Shown: positions 1 to 8,205 of the stretch, in pieces
How positions within the stretch are numbered: position 1 is the first letter of the stretch
Layout: each line of letters begins with the position of its first letter
DNA from: Geoalkalibacter_A sp034189505
Lineage (GTDB): Bacteria > Desulfobacterota > Desulfuromonadia > Desulfuromonadales > Geoalkalibacteraceae
Assembly (NCBI GenBank): GCA_034189505.1
Contig: JAXHUR010000018.1
Span: forward strand, 1 to 48,156
Reading direction: 5' to 3'
DNA length: 48,156 nucleotides
Translations under genes and position numbers: made by a program
Notes under the pieces: model-generated
Seen by the model: only the letters and a program-made list of their open reading frames with translations
Told to the model about the DNA's origin: nothing
Database searches by the model: none

Positions 1-980
1 TTCTTCTGGTACTCGCCGGGCCAGAAGTCGCTCCCGCCGGTGGACCAGTGATTGTGAAAGTCGGAGCTGGCGAAGTTGAAGAACCGGCGCCCTTCGGCCA
101 GCAGGCCGTCCCACAGGCCGCCGATCCTGGCCACGAAGAAACCGGTGCCGCCGAAGGTGCCGCCGCCCAGGGAGCCGCGGCTGAAGCCGCGGTCGCCGGA
201 GGCCTGATGCCCTGGAGCGCCCTCAAAGCCGATGGCGACGTCCGGTCCGGCGTCCATCCAGTTGCGGAAGTCTTCGATGTGGTAGCTCCAGGCCCGCTCG
301 ACGTGGGCGGGAACAACCCAGGCGTCGCCGAGGCCTTCTTCCACCAGGGTCTGCATCCATTTCACACCGAGAAGGGCATCTTCCTTGGTGTCGTTTGTCT
401 TGCTGAGCACATTGCCGAGCTCCGGGGTGTCGAGCATGCTCGGCTCACCGTTGCGGCTGGTGTCGTCGTCCGAGCCGTCGAAGCGGTACTCGAACTCGCT
501 GATGGCCGAGGCCGTTCCGTCGTACTGGTGGATAGCGGTGGAACAGTGCTCGTGGCCGGGCACGTTCTGCTCGAGGCCGTTGATGATGGTCTTTCCGGGC
601 AGGTTCTCGCGCATGGTTTCGATCTCGGGGTAGACATAGTCGCGCAGGCTCTGCCAGCGCCACATCTCCTGGTGTCCGCCGCTGAATTCGAGATCACCCA
701 AAATAGGATTGACAGGATAGACGGATTCTTCGTCCCAGTAGTTGCCGTTGCCATCCCGGTTGCGCTCGCCGCCGTGCTCGGAGTTGGCCCACCAGTCGAG
801 ACCGTAGTTGGCGTTTTCCTGCAGCACCTGCATGAACGGATAGCTACCGTCGGTGTAGAGGCTGTGCTGATGGAAATCACCAGGTTGATATTCACCGGCC
901 ACAGCGCCACCGGAAAGTCCCATGGAGACGACCGCGGATGTGGCCAGCGCAAGTGCCTTCAACGTCATTCGCCTTTTCAT
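1..980 (-). CDS. Secreted PHP-domain protein (3' end outside window)
   Basis: An open frame runs from an ATG at 978-980 leftward off the window edge, so about 326 N-terminal codons are visible. AGGGGG lies just upstream of the ATG. The N-terminus is a signal peptide: MKRR, then a hydrophobic alanine/leucine stretch ending near GGAVAG at residue 29. The mature part begins with DFHQHSLYTDGSY, an HxH metal-site motif, followed by WWANSEHGG and, near the visible end, FNFASSDFHNH. This pattern fits the polymerase-and-histidinol-phosphatase (PHP) metallophosphoesterase fold. I infer an exported metal-dependent hydrolase. Its substrate cannot be read from the sequence, and the C-terminal metal ligands are not visible. 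Confidence 0.7.
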   Translation of the reverse strand, partial: MKRRMTLKALALATSAVVSMGLSGGAVAGEYQPGDFHQHSLYTDGSYPFMQVLQENANYGLDWWANSEHGGERNRDGNGNYWDEESVYPVNPILGDLEFSGGHQEMWRWQSLRDYVYPEIETMRENLPGKTIINGLEQNVPGHEHCSTAIHQYDGTASAISEFEYRFDGSDDDTSRNGEPSMLDTPELGNVLSKTNDTKEDALLGVKWMQTLVEEGLGDAWVVPAHVERAWSYHIEDFRNWMDAGPDVAIGFEGAPGHQASGDRGFSRGSLGGGTFGGTGFFVARIGGLWDGLLAEGRRFFNFASSDFHNHWSTGGSDFWPGEYQK

Positions 981-1508
981 TTTTCCCCCTGTACTCTGTG
1001 TAAGTTCTTTTCGACAAAATTCTACTTCTGCAGGATCCGGAGAGGCCACCGGTTAGATCTCTGTTTGCCTCCTTTCTCTTTGCGGTTTTTGTCACGACCC
1101 ATTCTACGCTCCGCATCCCTGACAATGACAGATTAGAGGGCAACCGTTATCAAAGCGTAAGTTAAGATTTATAATCTTGTTAGTGAGGAGCGGGAGGAGC
1201 GGGGTCGAACCTACACAAGTGGTTAATTCTACGTCGAAAGTATCGATTTAATGTGCCATTTCAAACCTTAAACGGCCCCATTTTGCCGCTAAGCAAAAAG
1301 TTTCGTTCCACAAGACCTGATGCTTTCGCAAAAAAGCATCAATGTCGATGGCTAAGCAAAAAGCGCCAAATGCAAGGCGCGCGATTGTCGAGCAATGAGG
1401 CGTACTTACGTACGTCGAAGCAGTGAGAGCAATTGCAGCAACGCAGCAGTTGGTGAGTTTTTGCGACGCCATCAAGGCCTGGCGGTTTATCAGGAACGAA
1501 GGCATACA
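981..1508. other. Gene-poor spacer
   Basis: The spacer lies between the PHP gene and the end of mprF. It holds the leader of the PHP gene (about 981-1140) and, from about 1210, a dispersed repeat described separately. Short open frames here, such as 1248-1505 on the minus strand, have no convincing start signal or protein-like composition. I see no RNA gene. Confidence 0.5.
1210..1505. repeat. Dispersed intergenic repeat, copy A
   Basis: The stretch 1213-1286 (from CAAGTGGTTAATTC to CGGCCCCATTTT) aligns with 7698-7767 at roughly 70 percent identity by eye. Both contain AAGTGGTT, ATCGATTT and CAAACCTTAAAC in the same order. The rest of copy A carries a short palindromic CGTACTTACGTACG block. 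The composition suggests a decayed mobile or repetitive element rather than a gene. The outer limits are approximate. Confidence 0.45.
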
Positions 1509-4034
1509 TCAGGTATGTCGAGGTCCTGAATGCGGGCGAGAGGTTTGAATAAGAGTGGCAACGGCGTCAAGGGCGCCTGCTGCGGAGACTTCGCCTGGGA
1601 AAGCTACATACCTCGGCTTTTTGACGGGTTGCAGGCTCTCGAAGTATGCCTGCATCTCCTGGAGCGAAGAAAAGCTGGCCCCGTTGCGGAAGGCAGACGT
1701 GCCGAGGCTCTGCCACAGAACCGGGGATTGAAGGCGAATGTCCTCCAGAGCTGGAATGATTCCGAGATTGAAATAACCAAATCCCTGATCGCGTCCCCAT
1801 GCCGCGAGGCAATGCAGCAGATATTCCGCAGCGTCCCTGTTGTGAGGTGGAAAGTGCAGCAGATCGATGGTGAACTCCTCTTGTCCTGCTCCGCCGGGAA
1901 GAATCAGCGCGAATGCCGCCGGCTCATCATCGGCCAAAAGAACGGCCAGCGCAAAGCGCTCCATGTAGCTCCTGTCGAAACATCCCTGGGAAAAACCGCA
2001 GTCCCCGTCCCTTTCTGATTGCGCCCATTGGGCTCCCAGGCGCTTCAGGGTCGCAAATCTTTCGTCATCCAGATGTTCCAGAACCTCGAATCGATACGCC
2101 TGCGTCTTTATCTTTTCCGGCATTTTCCCAGACCAGGTTTTGAGCGGTATGATCGCTTCATTGCCGATTTTGACCAGGGCCAGCCCCATATCGAGATAAA
2201 CGGACAGAAAATCCTCACCGACCAGGTAAAAAACCGGGACGTTTCCGCGTCCTCCGCTCATATCATTGAAACACCAGGCCAGATTGGGGATGTGCTGGCG
2301 GATTCCGACAGGGTCGCCGAGGGCAACCCAGTATCTGCCTTCATGGGCGAACATGAGGAAGGCGTCTTCGGTTTCCGTGAAAAGCAGCGCCTTGTCGCCC
2401 AGCATCGCCAGGTTCGCGGCCCCGTAAGGTTGCAGGTCGATGATGTGTTGGGCGGTGGCAAGGGCATGCGCATCCGGATGGTCGGGGACCGCAAGCTTCG
2501 GGTGACGCAGCTTGAGAACGGAGAAGGACAGCAGGACGACCGCCGCCCCGCTCATCGCGCGCAGGGATCGAGGGGCCTCATCATAGAGCGCGAAGTTCCA
2601 CCAACTCCCCAGGGTCGCATCCTGGTGATCGTAAGAGATCCAGACGAGCCAAAGTGCCGCCCCGAAGGCGATGGCAATGACGGAGACCCATCCGGCCGGA
2701 AAAGGCTCCTCGCGCAGGGTGACGCCCCGGTAAAAAAGACTCTGGCTGGGAATGAGCGCTGAAAGGATCAACACCAGCAGAATGGCCTGTTCGAAGGTCA
2801 TCCCTTTAAGCAGCGTGAGAGCGATGGAGAAACTCAGAAGCACGAGGGTAGCCATATAGGCCGAACGCAGACGCCGTTGAAGTCCCCGTGCGAGGATCAT
2901 CAGGCCCGCCCCGCTCAGCGCAAGGAGAAAATGGGAAAGCTCGATGAGGGGCAGAGCAATACTGCCTCCCACCCACTCGAGCCGGTCCCCCATGGTGGGC
3001 GTTGCACAGGAAAACAGCAGGATCGCGCCAGTGAAGAGGACCGCCCCTGCGAACACAGGCGGCGCCAGGCCCGAGAGCCATTGGCCGAGGTGATCTTTGG
3101 CGCGGCGGAAGGTCCTGGCCTGCTGCAGAGCTTCGAGCCCCCCCAGCAGGAGGACCGCCGAAGCGAAGGGGAGCAGGTAGTAAATACCGCGATAAACGAG
3201 GAGCGTGGCCATCAGATCGGTAGCGGCAAGTTCTGGCAGCAGAAGGACGACGACTGACTCGAAAACTCCGAGGCCGCCGGGGACATGACTGATCGTTGCG
3301 GCGATCTGAGCGACGAGATAAATTTCGAGAAATGCGAAGAGAGAAAGAGGAATGGTCCCTGAGAGAAGGTAATAAAGAACGCTCGCTTTGATAACCCAGT
3401 CGAGCGAGCCGACGAATAACTGTATGAGGGACAGGGAAAAGCTGGGCAGCTTCAATTGCCAGGAGCGGATTCTGAAGGGTTGCCTGCGCACGAAAACGAA
3501 CAGGAGATAGCCACCTGCCAGGAAAAGAGCGAGGAGGCCGAGGGGCTTGACGGCCCAGAACGTCAGGGGTGTCGCCGGCAGTGCGGCCGGGGACACCAGG
3601 AGGATGCTGCCGCCGATGGTCAGGAAGCCGAGGAGGAAGGTCATCGCTGCAAAGGTGATCAGACGCGCGATTTCTTCTGCCGAAAGACCCCACGCGGAAT
3701 AGAAACGATAACGGATCGAACCTCCGGTGAGCAAAGCAAAACCAAGATTGCGGCTAAAACAATAGCTGATAAATGAGGCAAGGCTGACCCGCACCCTGCC
3801 GATTCGTTTCTGCAGGTATTGAAGCGCGAGATGGTCGTAGCAGGTGAGAATCAGGTAGCTCGCTGCAGTCAAGGCAATGGCGCCGGCGATGCGGGCGGGC
3901 GGAAATTCAGAGACGTGGCGGAAGATATCCCTGTAGCTGTTCTCGCCCAGAGCGCGGTTAAGAATAAAGAGGGCCAGGAGGAAGAGAGCCAGGCCGATCA
4001 TGGGGCTAAGATGTCGGAGTTTGATTTTTTTCAT
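1509..4034 (-). CDS. mprF: MprF-type phosphatidylglycerol lysyltransferase/flippase
   Basis: This 841-residue membrane protein matches the bifunctional MprF architecture. An N-terminal flippase domain with many hydrophobic segments spans roughly residues 10-530. It includes the family-typical SRNLGFALLTGGSIRYRFY near residue 95 and HVPGGLGVFESV near 250. A soluble DUF2156 GNAT-fold synthase domain follows from about 540, containing FNDMSGGRGNVPVFYLVGEDF. Family members transfer an aminoacyl group (lysyl, sometimes alanyl) from tRNA to phosphatidylglycerol and flip the product, lowering surface charge. Length equals typical MprF. The start follows GGGGAAA. It is divergent from a phospholipase D-like gene. 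The amino acid used cannot be decided from sequence alone. Confidence 0.88.
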   Translation of the reverse strand: MKKIKLRHLSPMIGLALFLLALFILNRALGENSYRDIFRHVSEFPPARIAGAIALTAASYLILTCYDHLALQYLQKRIGRVRVSLASFISYCFSRNLGFALLTGGSIRYRFYSAWGLSAEEIARLITFAAMTFLLGFLTIGGSILLVSPAALPATPLTFWAVKPLGLLALFLAGGYLLFVFVRRQPFRIRSWQLKLPSFSLSLIQLFVGSLDWVIKASVLYYLLSGTIPLSLFAFLEIYLVAQIAATISHVPGGLGVFESVVVLLLPELAATDLMATLLVYRGIYYLLPFASAVLLLGGLEALQQARTFRRAKDHLGQWLSGLAPPVFAGAVLFTGAILLFSCATPTMGDRLEWVGGSIALPLIELSHFLLALSGAGLMILARGLQRRLRSAYMATLVLLSFSIALTLLKGMTFEQAILLVLILSALIPSQSLFYRGVTLREEPFPAGWVSVIAIAFGAALWLVWISYDHQDATLGSWWNFALYDEAPRSLRAMSGAAVVLLSFSVLKLRHPKLAVPDHPDAHALATAQHIIDLQPYGAANLAMLGDKALLFTETEDAFLMFAHEGRYWVALGDPVGIRQHIPNLAWCFNDMSGGRGNVPVFYLVGEDFLSVYLDMGLALVKIGNEAIIPLKTWSGKMPEKIKTQAYRFEVLEHLDDERFATLKRLGAQWAQSERDGDCGFSQGCFDRSYMERFALAVLLADDEPAAFALILPGGAGQEEFTIDLLHFPPHNRDAAEYLLHCLAAWGRDQGFGYFNLGIIPALEDIRLQSPVLWQSLGTSAFRNGASFSSLQEMQAYFESLQPVKKPRYVAFPGEVSAAGALDAVATLIQTSRPHSGPRHT

Positions 4035-4106
4035 TTTCCCCAGAGAGAGAGCAGTGTCATTGATTCACTGAATAAGGGGGGGGACAGGCCCAGGCGATGA
4101 AAAGAA

Positions 4107-4134
4107 AGTTTATCGGTTTTTTCCGATTCAACAA
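4107..4134 (-). promoter_or_regulatory. Possible sigma-70 promoter of mprF
   Basis: Read on the minus strand, TTGTTG (4129-4134) and TAAACT (4107-4112) are separated by 16 bases. They face mprF about 75 bp from its ATG. A run of eight C (minus strand, 4076-4083) and a CT-dinucleotide run lie in the predicted leader. The hexamers match only moderately. Confidence 0.35.
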
Positions 4135-4154
4135 GTCCACAGGCGGCAGAGCGT

Positions 4155-4182
4155 TTGTAGAAGGCTGTAACGCAGCTATAAT
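4155..4182 (+). promoter_or_regulatory. Sigma-70 promoter of the phospholipase D-like gene
   Basis: TTGTAG (4155-4160), a 16-base spacer and a perfect TATAAT (4177-4182) predict transcription from about 4189. This supports ATG 4228 over the in-frame ATG at 4189, which would sit at the transcript start without a ribosome binding site. Confidence 0.6.
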
Positions 4183-4227
4183 GAAGTCGTGGCAGAGGAA
4201 CCGGTGTGTCAGGAGGAAGAGCGATCG

Positions 4228-5832
4228 ATGAAACTGAAAGTTGGAAAAATCATCCTGGCTGCCCCGGTCGTACTCATTGTTCTCTGGCTCCTGGGTCGGG
4301 CCACGTTGACAGTCCAGTTGCCGGACCGAGTAGAACTGGATCTTTTTGCAGCGCCCACGGACCAAAGCTTTACGCTCCGGGAAGCTTTCGACGGGCTTTC
4401 CGAGGGAGACGGGCAAAAAGAAAATGCGCTCCTCATAGAGGACAACCGGGTGGCATGGCTCGAACGCTGGCGTCTGCTGCAGAATGCCGACCAACGGCTG
4501 GACATCTGTTATTTCATTCTGAAGCAGGACGTTTTCGGAGTTTCGTTTCTCGGCCATCTTGTTAAAAAGGCGCAGGAGGGAGTGCAGATCCGTGTGCTCC
4601 TCGATGCCATTGGCGTCAAGATGTCGCGAAGCTTTCAGGGCAATGATTATCTGGATGCGCTGGTCAACACGGGCAGGGTCAACATCCGCATGTACCGCCC
4701 ATTGATCTATCGCTATTCCGATGCCTTTCTGACGTTGAATCCAGCGGCTGTTTTTATCAGCGAACACGACAAGATTCTTCTCGCCGATGACATGACAGCC
4801 CTGATCGGAGGTCGTAATATCTCCACCGACTATTTTGCGCCTCCGGAAGATAACCATAAAGCATTCCGGGACACCGACATCCTCCTGTCGGGAAGAAAGA
4901 TCGGCAGAGCGCTGGAAAAAGCCTTTTCAGCAGAGTATGACAGCGGTGAATCGAAATCGGTAAATCACGAGGTTATCGACCTGAAGGATTCGAAGGAGGA
5001 TTTGCTCCTGGCCTATCGAGCTATGGACGCGTGGCTGCATGGTCGTCCCATCCCGGCAGAGGTCGCGAAGTCGATTGAGGACAGGAATCTTCCATGGATG
5101 GACGAACTCTCCCGAGTGCCTAATCTGCGCGGTGCCTTGAAAGAGAAAAGGCCGGCTGCAATTTCTTCGGATATGCGCATCGTCGATAGCCGCTGCCGCC
5201 TGATAAAGGCCGACGACCCCATCACTCGCAGCCTTATCCAGTTCGTACGCAGTGCGCGGGAGGAAATTTTTATCCAGAGTCCTTATCTGGCGCTCCCTAC
5301 GCAGGCCGTCAAGATGCTCGCAGAGGCTTCAGCCCGCGGGGTTCGCATAACCGTGATCACAAACAGCCCGGAGTCCAGCGATAACCCCATGAGCCAGGGG
5401 GTCTTCCTGGAGCAGTGGCCGGAACTGCTGGCACAGGTTCCCACCCTGAAACTCTATGTCGCGTCCAATCAGCACAACCTGCATGGGAAAGTTGCCGTTA
5501 TCGATCGACAACTCGTGTTGGTGGGAACATACAACCTCGATCCGCTGAGTATCGCCCTGAACAGCGAACTGATTGCGGTCGGCTGGTCGCAACCCCTGGC
5601 TGAAGCCGTTCAGGGCCCTCGAGAAGCAGAAATAGCCCAGGGAGAAAATCTGATTCAATACCGGATTGCCCGCGACTCCCATGGCAAACCGATACGAGAT
5701 TCGAAAGGAGGTGTCGTCGTTAAGTTCGGGGCGCAGGATCACCTCGACCTGTCCGATTACGGCACCACACGGCGGTACCGGTGGCTGTACCGTTACATTT
5801 CAAAGATAAAGGGGACCTATCCCTGGTACTGA
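4228..5832 (+). CDS. Phospholipase D-family protein, cardiolipin-synthase-like
   Basis: The 534-residue protein starts at ATG 4228, 11 bases after AGGAGG (4211-4216). An N-terminal membrane anchor occupies residues 6-24. Two HKD motifs are intact: HDKILLAD at about residue 180, followed by GGRNIS, and HGKVAVID at about residue 419, followed by GTYNLDP. Paired HxKxxxxD motifs form one phosphatidyltransferase or phosphodiesterase site. Family members include cardiolipin synthases and other phospholipid-modifying enzymes, but the anchor-plus-two-HKD layout does not by itself distinguish synthesis from hydrolysis. Divergence from mprF suggests a shared role in anionic phospholipid composition (inference). 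Confidence 0.8.
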   Translation: MKLKVGKIILAAPVVLIVLWLLGRATLTVQLPDRVELDLFAAPTDQSFTLREAFDGLSEGDGQKENALLIEDNRVAWLERWRLLQNADQRLDICYFILKQDVFGVSFLGHLVKKAQEGVQIRVLLDAIGVKMSRSFQGNDYLDALVNTGRVNIRMYRPLIYRYSDAFLTLNPAAVFISEHDKILLADDMTALIGGRNISTDYFAPPEDNHKAFRDTDILLSGRKIGRALEKAFSAEYDSGESKSVNHEVIDLKDSKEDLLLAYRAMDAWLHGRPIPAEVAKSIEDRNLPWMDELSRVPNLRGALKEKRPAAISSDMRIVDSRCRLIKADDPITRSLIQFVRSAREEIFIQSPYLALPTQAVKMLAEASARGVRITVITNSPESSDNPMSQGVFLEQWPELLAQVPTLKLYVASNQHNLHGKVAVIDRQLVLVGTYNLDPLSIALNSELIAVGWSQPLAEAVQGPREAEIAQGENLIQYRIARDSHGKPIRDSKGGVVVKFGAQDHLDLSDYGTTRRYRWLYRYISKIKGTYPWY

Positions 5833-6350
5833 ACAGCCTATTCTGGGAACTACCCCGAGATCGGGTCGTGCGGGGATTGCACCAGGTCAAGCCAGAACCA
5901 CTCCCAGTTACAAAACTCCTGACTTAACAACCTGACTTTCTTGACCTCTTATCCCTCTTGAGCGCTTCCAATTATTCGACAATGAGAAAGAAAAGGGGTC
6001 GGGGTCAGAAAAGGGGTCGGGCTTGACAAATGGGGAGATGTCCGAGCTGGCTTAAGCAGATCAATCTCGACCGACAGGGCCGCCTCGTGATGCGTGCGCT
6101 CTGGACTGCGGCCGGTGGCGGGTTAAAAGTTTGTTTGAAACTTGTGCGCCCCCTGTGAGCATGTAGACTGTTCATATTTGCGGTGCAATGCGGGCGTTGT
6201 TCCGCCTTCAAATTCTGGCTCCATATTGGCATCAGAGCGATGGGAGGCGTCATGAAGAAGAGACGAGGAGCGGAAACACGAAAAGGTTTTGAACAGTTCT
6301 GGCCGACCCGGATTCGGCCGGAAGGCGCACGGCCAAGGTAGACTGCCGAG
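5833..6350. other. Spacer without a convincing gene
   Basis: Contains a short GGGGTC-rich direct repeat near 5991-6021. A 42-codon frame at 6030-6158 (+) has protein-like residues (LDRQGRLVMRALW) but no ribosome binding site; it may be a gene remnant. A 29-codon frame at 6252-6341 is in phase with the amidohydrolase but closed by TAG. No RNA gene seen. Confidence 0.4.
5991..6021. repeat. GGGGTC direct repeat
   Basis: AAAAGGGGTCGGG occurs twice, at 5991-6003 and 6009-6021, with a period of 18. Such GGGGTCAGG-like repeats resemble REP-type elements near Y1 transposases, but no transposase is present here. Confidence 0.4.
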
Positions 6351-7647
6351 ATGCGTCAGGTGGAAAACCGCCTTTTCGAGCTGGCGGACCATCTGGGAGC
6401 GCAACTCGGGCTGGATCGGAGGCGCTTCCTGCGCAGCAGCTGCGGGATGGCAGCCGCATTCATGGCCATGAATTCGGTCTTCGGGCCGCTGTTCAATGTC
6501 GCATCGGCAGAGGCGGCTGCCCCCGAGGCTGCTGCCGATCGGGTGAAATCGCTGCGCGATCAGCTTATCATTGATGTGCAGACCCATTTTGTCTATCCGG
6601 ACTACCCCTCACGCGGCATACTTGGCCTGCGCGAGTTGGCCAAGCGTTGGAATCCGCAATTGAAGGGGGGAACAGACTCCGGAGAAAATCCATTTCGAGA
6701 ATTTCTATTCGGAAGTTTTTCTGAACAGCGACACGGACCTTGCGGTTCTAAGCAGCGCCCCTGCTGACGACCCGGACCGCTATTTTCTGTATAATGAAGA
6801 TTTAATCGCGGCCCGTGAGCGCGTCAAAAAGCGCGCCGGAAGCCAGCGACTCAACGTGCATGCCCTGTTTACCCCCGGCCGCCCCGGCTGGATGGAAGAC
6901 CTGGAGCGTGCCATCGCCATGAAGCCGGACGCATGGAAAGGTTATACGGTGGGCATGCCTTCCGGGGAATCAAAATGGCCCTGGCGTCTGGACGACGAGG
7001 ACCTGGTTTATCCCGCCTATGAAAAGATGGTGAAGGCCGGCATTACGACGGTCTGCATTCACAAGGGACTGCTGCCCTCCAATTATAAACAGCGCATGCC
7101 CAGCACCTGGCAATACGGCAATGTCGACGACGTCGCGAAAGCGGCCTGTGATTGGCCGCAGCTGCGCTTTCTCATCTATCACTCGGCCATTCGCAGCGGC
7201 GGGATACCCACCGGCGATCAGCTCAATCTCTTTGAAGAAAAAGGAGAGATCCCTTGGGTCAGTGACTTGGCCCGCATCCCGGAGAAATACGGTGTCGACA
7301 ATGTCTACGCCGAACTCGGGTCCGTCTTCGCTGTAACGTCGGTGAGTGCTCCGCGCTACTGCGCAGGCATTCTTGGCACACTGATTAAAGGGATGGGAGA
7401 GGACCGGGTGCTCTGGGGAACAGATTCAGTGTGGTATGGTTCGCCGCAATGGCAGATCAAGGCCATGCGCCGCCTGGAGATGCCGGAAGATCTGCAGAAG
7501 AAATTTGGATTTGCCCCCCTTGGGCCCGCCGCCGGTAAGCTGAAAAATCGGATTTTCTCCGCCAACGCACGCCAGGTCTACTCCTTTGATACCTCGGGAG
7601 TGGGAACGGACCGGCTGGCAAAAATGAAAAATAACGAACAGAATTAG
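6351..7647 (+). pseudogene. Tat-exported amidohydrolase, frameshifted
   Basis: Two frames together encode one protein of about 432 residues. The first half (6351 to ~6670) has a twin-arginine signal, DRRRFLRSSCGMAAAF at residues 22-37, and IIDVQTHF, the start of an amidohydrolase-2 TIM barrel. Continuation in the +1 frame reads EQTPEKIHFENFYSEVFLNSD, then DPDRYFLYNEDL and, later, LWGTDSVWYGSPQWQ. Removing one G from the G6 run at 6665-6670 joins them seamlessly as WNPQLKGEQTPEKIHF. The family holds metal-dependent hydrolases and decarboxylases with varied substrates. The defect is a real mutation, phase variation or a sequencing error. Everything downstream of the shift is intact, which favours a recent event or an error. 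The start has only a weak ribosome binding site. Confidence 0.8.
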
Positions 7648-7697
7648 CCCGCTGCAGCAGATTCGATGGCGCTTCAAGCACTTCGGGGGCGGACCAT

Positions 7698-7791
7698 CCC
7701 AAGTGGTTGAATATTAGCCGGGAAAGATCGATTTTATGAGTTTTACAAACCTTAAACACCCCATTTTATAACCAAAATGGGGTGTTTAAGG
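7698..7791. repeat. Dispersed repeat copy B with perfect hairpin
   Basis: 7698-7767 aligns with 1213-1286. Unlike copy A it ends in a perfect inverted repeat: arms 7750-7767 (CCTTAAACACCCCATTTT) and 7774-7791 with a six-base loop. The hairpin lies about 100 bp after the amidohydrolase stop and could also act as a terminator-like structure, though no U-run follows. Confidence 0.5.
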
Positions 7792-7830
7792 GGATCTCAT
7801 GCCAGCAGCGAATCCATTCCAAAGCTGAAA

Positions 7831-7944
7831 TTACTCGGCATAGGGCGGCAAGCACCGATCCTGATGCGGCGGCGCGCACAGAAGCCCCACCGCCAGCAAC
7901 ACGAGGTAAAATCCAAACCAGACCAAACCGCTTTTGTCTCGCAT
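7831..7944 (-). CDS. Small single-span membrane protein, 37 aa
   Basis: ATG at 7942-7944 is preceded by GGGAGG with five-base spacing. The 37-residue product begins MRDKSGLVWFGFYLVLLAVG, giving one hydrophobic span (about residues 6-24), and ends in a short Cys/Pro-containing tail (CAPPHQDRCLPPYAE). I do not recognise a family. The strong ribosome binding site and a clear membrane helix are the only support. It stands alone, antisense to its neighbours. Confidence 0.45.
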   Translation of the reverse strand: MRDKSGLVWFGFYLVLLAVGLLCAPPHQDRCLPPYAE

Positions 7945-8205
7945 TGAGCCTCCCTGTAAACAGAATTTTTCGTTGTCAACGCATTGGGTTTTGCCTTCCT
8001 TTCGCCGGCCGCAATGGTGGCCGTTCGCTGCATTCAGGTTCAAAGGTAACTCATCTCAGCCATATGTCTACTCCATCAGGAGTGCCGTTTCTGTCATATT
8101 GGCGGTTGAGGCAGTGGATTCTTCCAAAGTCCGACAACCTCCTGAAAATGATCAACCTTTCAAGCCATTGATTCGTAAATCTCTGCATGCATCAGGACAA
8201 CATTT

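Larger units (their letters stand above)
7648..8205. other. Spacer between amidohydrolase and mgtE
   Basis: Contains the second copy of the dispersed repeat with a perfect 18-bp hairpin (7750-7791) and one likely small membrane-protein gene on the minus strand (7831-7944). The stretch 7945-8205 is the mgtE leader. I could not find an M-box-like pattern there by eye. Confidence 0.4.

Noticed and set aside
48..1136. A 362-codon plus-strand frame at the left edge.
   Set aside because: It overlaps the minus-strand PHP gene, whose signal peptide and HxH motif are clear, and has low-complexity composition.
1180..1216. A tRNA 3'-end-like stretch (TTCGACCCC on the minus strand) as an attachment site.
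   Set aside because: No matching T-stem or acceptor pairing, and no integrase or duplicated partner sequence.
1248..1505. An 85-codon minus-strand frame.
   Set aside because: No ribosome binding site and no protein-like pattern. It lies in the dispersed repeat.
5848..5876. Terminator behind the phospholipase D-like gene.
   Set aside because: Only short GC-rich pairings (CCCCGA/TCGGG) without a T-run.
6030..6158. A 42-codon frame with protein-like residues.
   Set aside because: No ribosome binding site and no recognisable family. Left as a possible remnant.
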